From assembly GCA_052034255.1 (NCBI GenBank), contig JBPOIU010000006.1:1-64000 (forward strand): 64,000 nucleotides of DNA, written 5' to 3'. A model generated the notes under the pieces. It was not told where the DNA came from. It searched no databases and was given only the letters and a program-made list of their open reading frames with translations. The position numbers were made by a program, and so were the translations under genes. Positions 61,918 through 64,000 of this stretch are shown here, in pieces (positions within the stretch are counted from its first letter, which is position 1; every line of letters starts with the position of its first letter). The stretch is from JADJEK01 sp052034255. Its GTDB lineage: Bacteria; Planctomycetota; B15-G4; JADJEK01.

Positions 61918-62677
61918 CGATGATCCTCGCCTTCTTGATTTCCACGCGCTCGCGCGGCTTGGCTTGTCCGTCGAGTTCGGGCGGGATGCCGACGGCTTCG
62001 ATCGCCTGCACGACGTTCATCCCTTCGACGACTTCGCCGAAGATCGTGTGCTTGCCGTCGAGCCTTGGCGTCGGCACGAACGTGATGAAGAACTGCGAGC
62101 CATCCGTTTTCGGCCCGGCATTCGCCATGCTCAACAAGTACGGACGGTCGTGACGCACATTCGGCGCGAACTCACCGGCATACGAATAACCCGGGCTGCC
62201 GCGACCATCGCCGCGAGGGCAACCGCCCTGCGCCATGAATCCGGTGATGATGCGGTGAAAGATCAGGCCGTCGTAGAAGCCGATCCGCGACAGATACATG
62301 GTGCTCGACACGTGCATCGGAGCGACGTCGTGCATCAGCTTCAGTCGAACCGTGCCCTTGTTGGTCTCGAGCTCCCACAGGTAGGTCTTGCCGGGAGTGA
62401 ACGTCAGTTGCGGCGGCTTCGGGCACGACCGCTTCCACAGTGAGTCGGTCTGGTCGAGCCCACCCGCCCCACCCTTGGCCTTCATGTCGGCCGCGAACTG
62501 CTTTTGCTCCGCGATGAAGCGATCGATCTGCTGGATCGCGGGATCGGCCGCGGTCGCGGCATCGTCGGTCGAACCCGAACTCGGCGCATCGGAAGCAGCG
62601 GGCTTCGACGCTTCCGGCGCATCACCGCACGCCGACAAGACCGCACTCAGCAGCAAGAACGCAGGGAAACGATGCAT
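61910..62677 (-). CDS. Cyclophilin-type peptidyl-prolyl isomerase, lipoprotein
   Basis: 255 residues from the ATG at 62677, with GGAG 6 bases upstream. Lipobox VLSACGD. Core motifs FHRIITGFMAQGG, KTDGSQFFITFV and LDGKHTIFGEVVEG. Ser/Ala-rich linker (residues 22-45) then a helical spacer before the domain. Third member of a tandem set; its 3' end overlaps the next cyclophilin. Confidence 0.92.
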   Translation of the reverse strand: MHRFPAFLLLSAVLSACGDAPEASKPAASDAPSSGSTDDAATAADPAIQQIDRFIAEQKQFAADMKAKGGAGGLDQTDSLWKRSCPKPPQLTFTPGKTYLWELETNKGTVRLKLMHDVAPMHVSSTMYLSRIGFYDGLIFHRIITGFMAQGGCPRGDGRGSPGYSYAGEFAPNVRHDRPYLLSMANAGPKTDGSQFFITFVPTPRLDGKHTIFGEVVEGMNVVQAIEAVGIPPELDGQAKPRERVEIKKARIIVE

Positions 62678-62788
62678 CGGCGACTCCAACGTTGCACTCG
62701 GGCACGGCCCGGGGGCAGGCGAGGATAGGAGTCGTACGCACGGATTTCAGCGCCGGAGCGCCGCAGAAGGAAACCCGAGGGCGCCCCG

Positions 62789-63550
62789 TCAGCGCTTCGG
62801 GACGTCGACGACGACGCTTGCCGCGTACGCCGCTCCCCCGTCTCCCCGTCGCCAGACCGTGCGGACGGCGGCTTTCGGATCGGGGGCGACCGCCGCGGCG
62901 TACCACGCCCAATACGCCGACATCGAGATGCCGTGGATCACGACTCGATCGGGATCGACGGGAAAGCGTCGGCTGACGTCGGCGACGCAATCGAGCAGCG
63001 CCGTCGCCATCCAATCGTGATCGGGCTTTCCCTTCGGGCGCTGCGGCTCCCAGTACGTCGCGTAGTCGCCGGCGACCTCGAGTTGGTCGAACACGCGTGT
63101 CCGCACGTAGATCACGTCGTCCGTCGCACCCGTGAGTTCGAGCCACGTCGTCATCACGCCTTCGCAATCGGCGTCGGTCTTCTTCGCGAACGAGATGTGC
63201 CCCGGGTCGACGACGAGCGGCAGCAGTCCGTGCGGCGCCTTCTTCGGCAAGTGGATCGAGTACGCGAACTTCGTGTCGCCCGACGTGAACTCGAGTCCGT
63301 GCGTGAACCCGGGCTTCCACTTCTTCGGCCGCCCTGGAACCGCGTCGCGCAGCAGCTCCTCGAAGTCCATCGGGTCGACGCGCAGAGCGAGGTTCTCGAC
63401 TTTGCCAAACGCCGCGAGAGCCTGCGTCTCGCTCGGTGCGCGCATCGCGGCGTCGAGGCCGGCGACGAGCTTCGGGAGCTCCGTCGCGGACAGCGGCTTC
63501 CGTGTCGTCTGGGCGACCAGAGCGACGACGCACGCGAGCGCGAGGCTCAT
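62789..63550 (-). CDS. Alpha/beta hydrolase-like protein, C-terminally short
   Basis: 253 residues from the ATG at 63550, which overlaps the upstream stop (ATGA). Signal peptide-like start MSLALACVVALVAQ. Strands and the nucleophile elbow fit an alpha/beta hydrolase: LLPLVVDPGHISF, then RVVIHGISMSAYWAW with G-I-S-M-S. Only about 45 residues follow the elbow, whereas the catalytic Asp and His normally lie 60-120 residues later, so the triad cannot be complete. No frameshifted remainder was found downstream. May be a decayed gene or a binding variant. Confidence 0.65.
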   Translation of the reverse strand: MSLALACVVALVAQTTRKPLSATELPKLVAGLDAAMRAPSETQALAAFGKVENLALRVDPMDFEELLRDAVPGRPKKWKPGFTHGLEFTSGDTKFAYSIHLPKKAPHGLLPLVVDPGHISFAKKTDADCEGVMTTWLELTGATDDVIYVRTRVFDQLEVAGDYATYWEPQRPKGKPDHDWMATALLDCVADVSRRFPVDPDRVVIHGISMSAYWAWYAAAVAPDPKAAVRTVWRRGDGGAAYAASVVVDVPKR

Positions 63551-64000
63551 CGACCTCCTCCACATCGCAGGGCCAACGACCGCACCGAGGGGTCGACATC
63601 GAGCGCGGCGCGCGCCAGGAGTTCCATCACTGCGGGACTCGTGCGCAGCGCATCGTTGCCGCGTCCCGCCGCGTGGACGAGGTCGAACCGCGTCGCGGGA
63701 TCGGTGGCATTCGCGTACGCGTCGAGCAACGCGGCTCCGTTCCGCTCCGGGAAGACCACGGCTCCGCCCATGGACGCCGCCGCCACGACCGCGCGTGTAG
63801 GTTCCGATTCGACCGCGGCGACCTGTTCACGCCACGCAACGTGTTGCCGACGCAGGACCGCGCCGCCGATGCAGAACGTCGCGACCAGCGCGAGCGCCGC
63901 GGCAGAGAGGCCGGCGCCACGCCGATGCAGCAGGAACCACAGGCCGCAAAACAGCAGCGCCGAACCTTGGAAGTCCAACGACTCCGCGAGTCGCGCGGCC
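63547..64000 (-). CDS. Membrane protein, C-terminal part only (cut by right edge)
   Basis: The frame is open through base 64000; the visible 150 codons end a larger protein. A TTG at 63978 is probably internal. Two hydrophobic helices (GSALLFCGLWFLLH and LSAAALALVATFCIGGAVL) precede a soluble C-terminal ~95 residues with helical repeats (PATRFDLVHAAGRGND; VDPSVRSLALRCGGGR), perhaps HEAT-like. Stop coupled to the hydrolase-like gene. Identity unknown. Confidence 0.55.
   Translation of the reverse strand, partial: AARLAESLDFQGSALLFCGLWFLLHRRGAGLSAAALALVATFCIGGAVLRRQHVAWREQVAAVESEPTRAVVAAASMGGAVVFPERNGAALLDAYANATDPATRFDLVHAAGRGNDALRTSPAVMELLARAALDVDPSVRSLALRCGGGR

Overview
The window is very GC-rich, densely packed bacterial chromosomal DNA with no insertion sequences, phage genes or CRISPR arrays. 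Gene content points to a member of the Planctomycetota, probably a marine or freshwater heterotroph. The signs are two sulfatase-superfamily membrane proteins, many lipoproteins, very large secreted proteins with paired pre-peptidase-like domains, a secreted seven-repeat propeller protein, a Lys/Pro/Ala-rich basic protein with an acidic tail, and planctomycete-style household gene fusions. The phylum call is inference; no rRNA gene is present to confirm it.

Layout. 1-6812 (minus): an ADP-forming acyl-CoA synthetase cut by the left edge, a MazG-DinB fusion, an aldehyde dehydrogenase, and a coupled radical SAM/SPASM protein with an NAD-dependent sugar epimerase-like protein. 7028-15831 (minus): a lipoyl and 2-oxoacid dehydrogenase module in the order lipA, E1alpha, E1beta, E2, second E1alpha, E3, lipB, SirB1-like. 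It encodes the ThDP enzyme, the lipoylated core, the flavin enzyme and both enzymes that make the lipoyl cofactor. 15940-22509: a membrane sulfatase-like protein, a glycosyltransferase, an EboE-like TIM-barrel protein and a YyaL/DUF255 thioredoxin-fold protein. 22876-32155 (plus): an unrecognised protein with a GH3 glycosidase, two lipoproteins (one with a PDZ domain), a SGNH-like/TPR protein and a B12-type radical SAM protein with a PqqD-like tail. 32159-39033 (minus): a subtilase and a 1,327-residue secreted protein that share N-terminal modules.

39284-43730 (minus) is a conserved household operon, purA-uppS-cdsA-phoH-ybeY, covering purine synthesis, lipid carrier and phospholipid synthesis, and RNA maturation. 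43809-49873 carries a second sulfatase-like protein, a hybrid histidine kinase and a small lipoprotein. Between the sulfatase-like gene and the kinase lies an isolated plus-strand unit: a near-complete Shine-Dalgarno sequence, a 12-codon ORF, a long stem-loop and a terminator. It is the best candidate here for something undescribed. 50142-56738 holds the basic/acidic repeat protein, an HPF-like protein with a sigma-like tail, a DUF486 membrane protein, the propeller protein, a LamG-like lipoprotein, a CAU tRNA (probably Ile2) and a TPR lipoprotein with a small zinc-ribbon protein whose stop codon lies inside the tRNA. 56888-64000 holds an M14 carboxypeptidase paired with a paralogue lacking its zinc ligands, three tandem cyclophilins, a C-terminally short alpha/beta hydrolase and the tail of a membrane protein.

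Adjacent genes very often overlap by 4 bases (ATGA or GTGA), so most of the window is probably expressed as translationally coupled operons. Coordinates of starts were chosen from Shine-Dalgarno spacing, stop/start overlaps and family length, all read by eye; no database search was possible.
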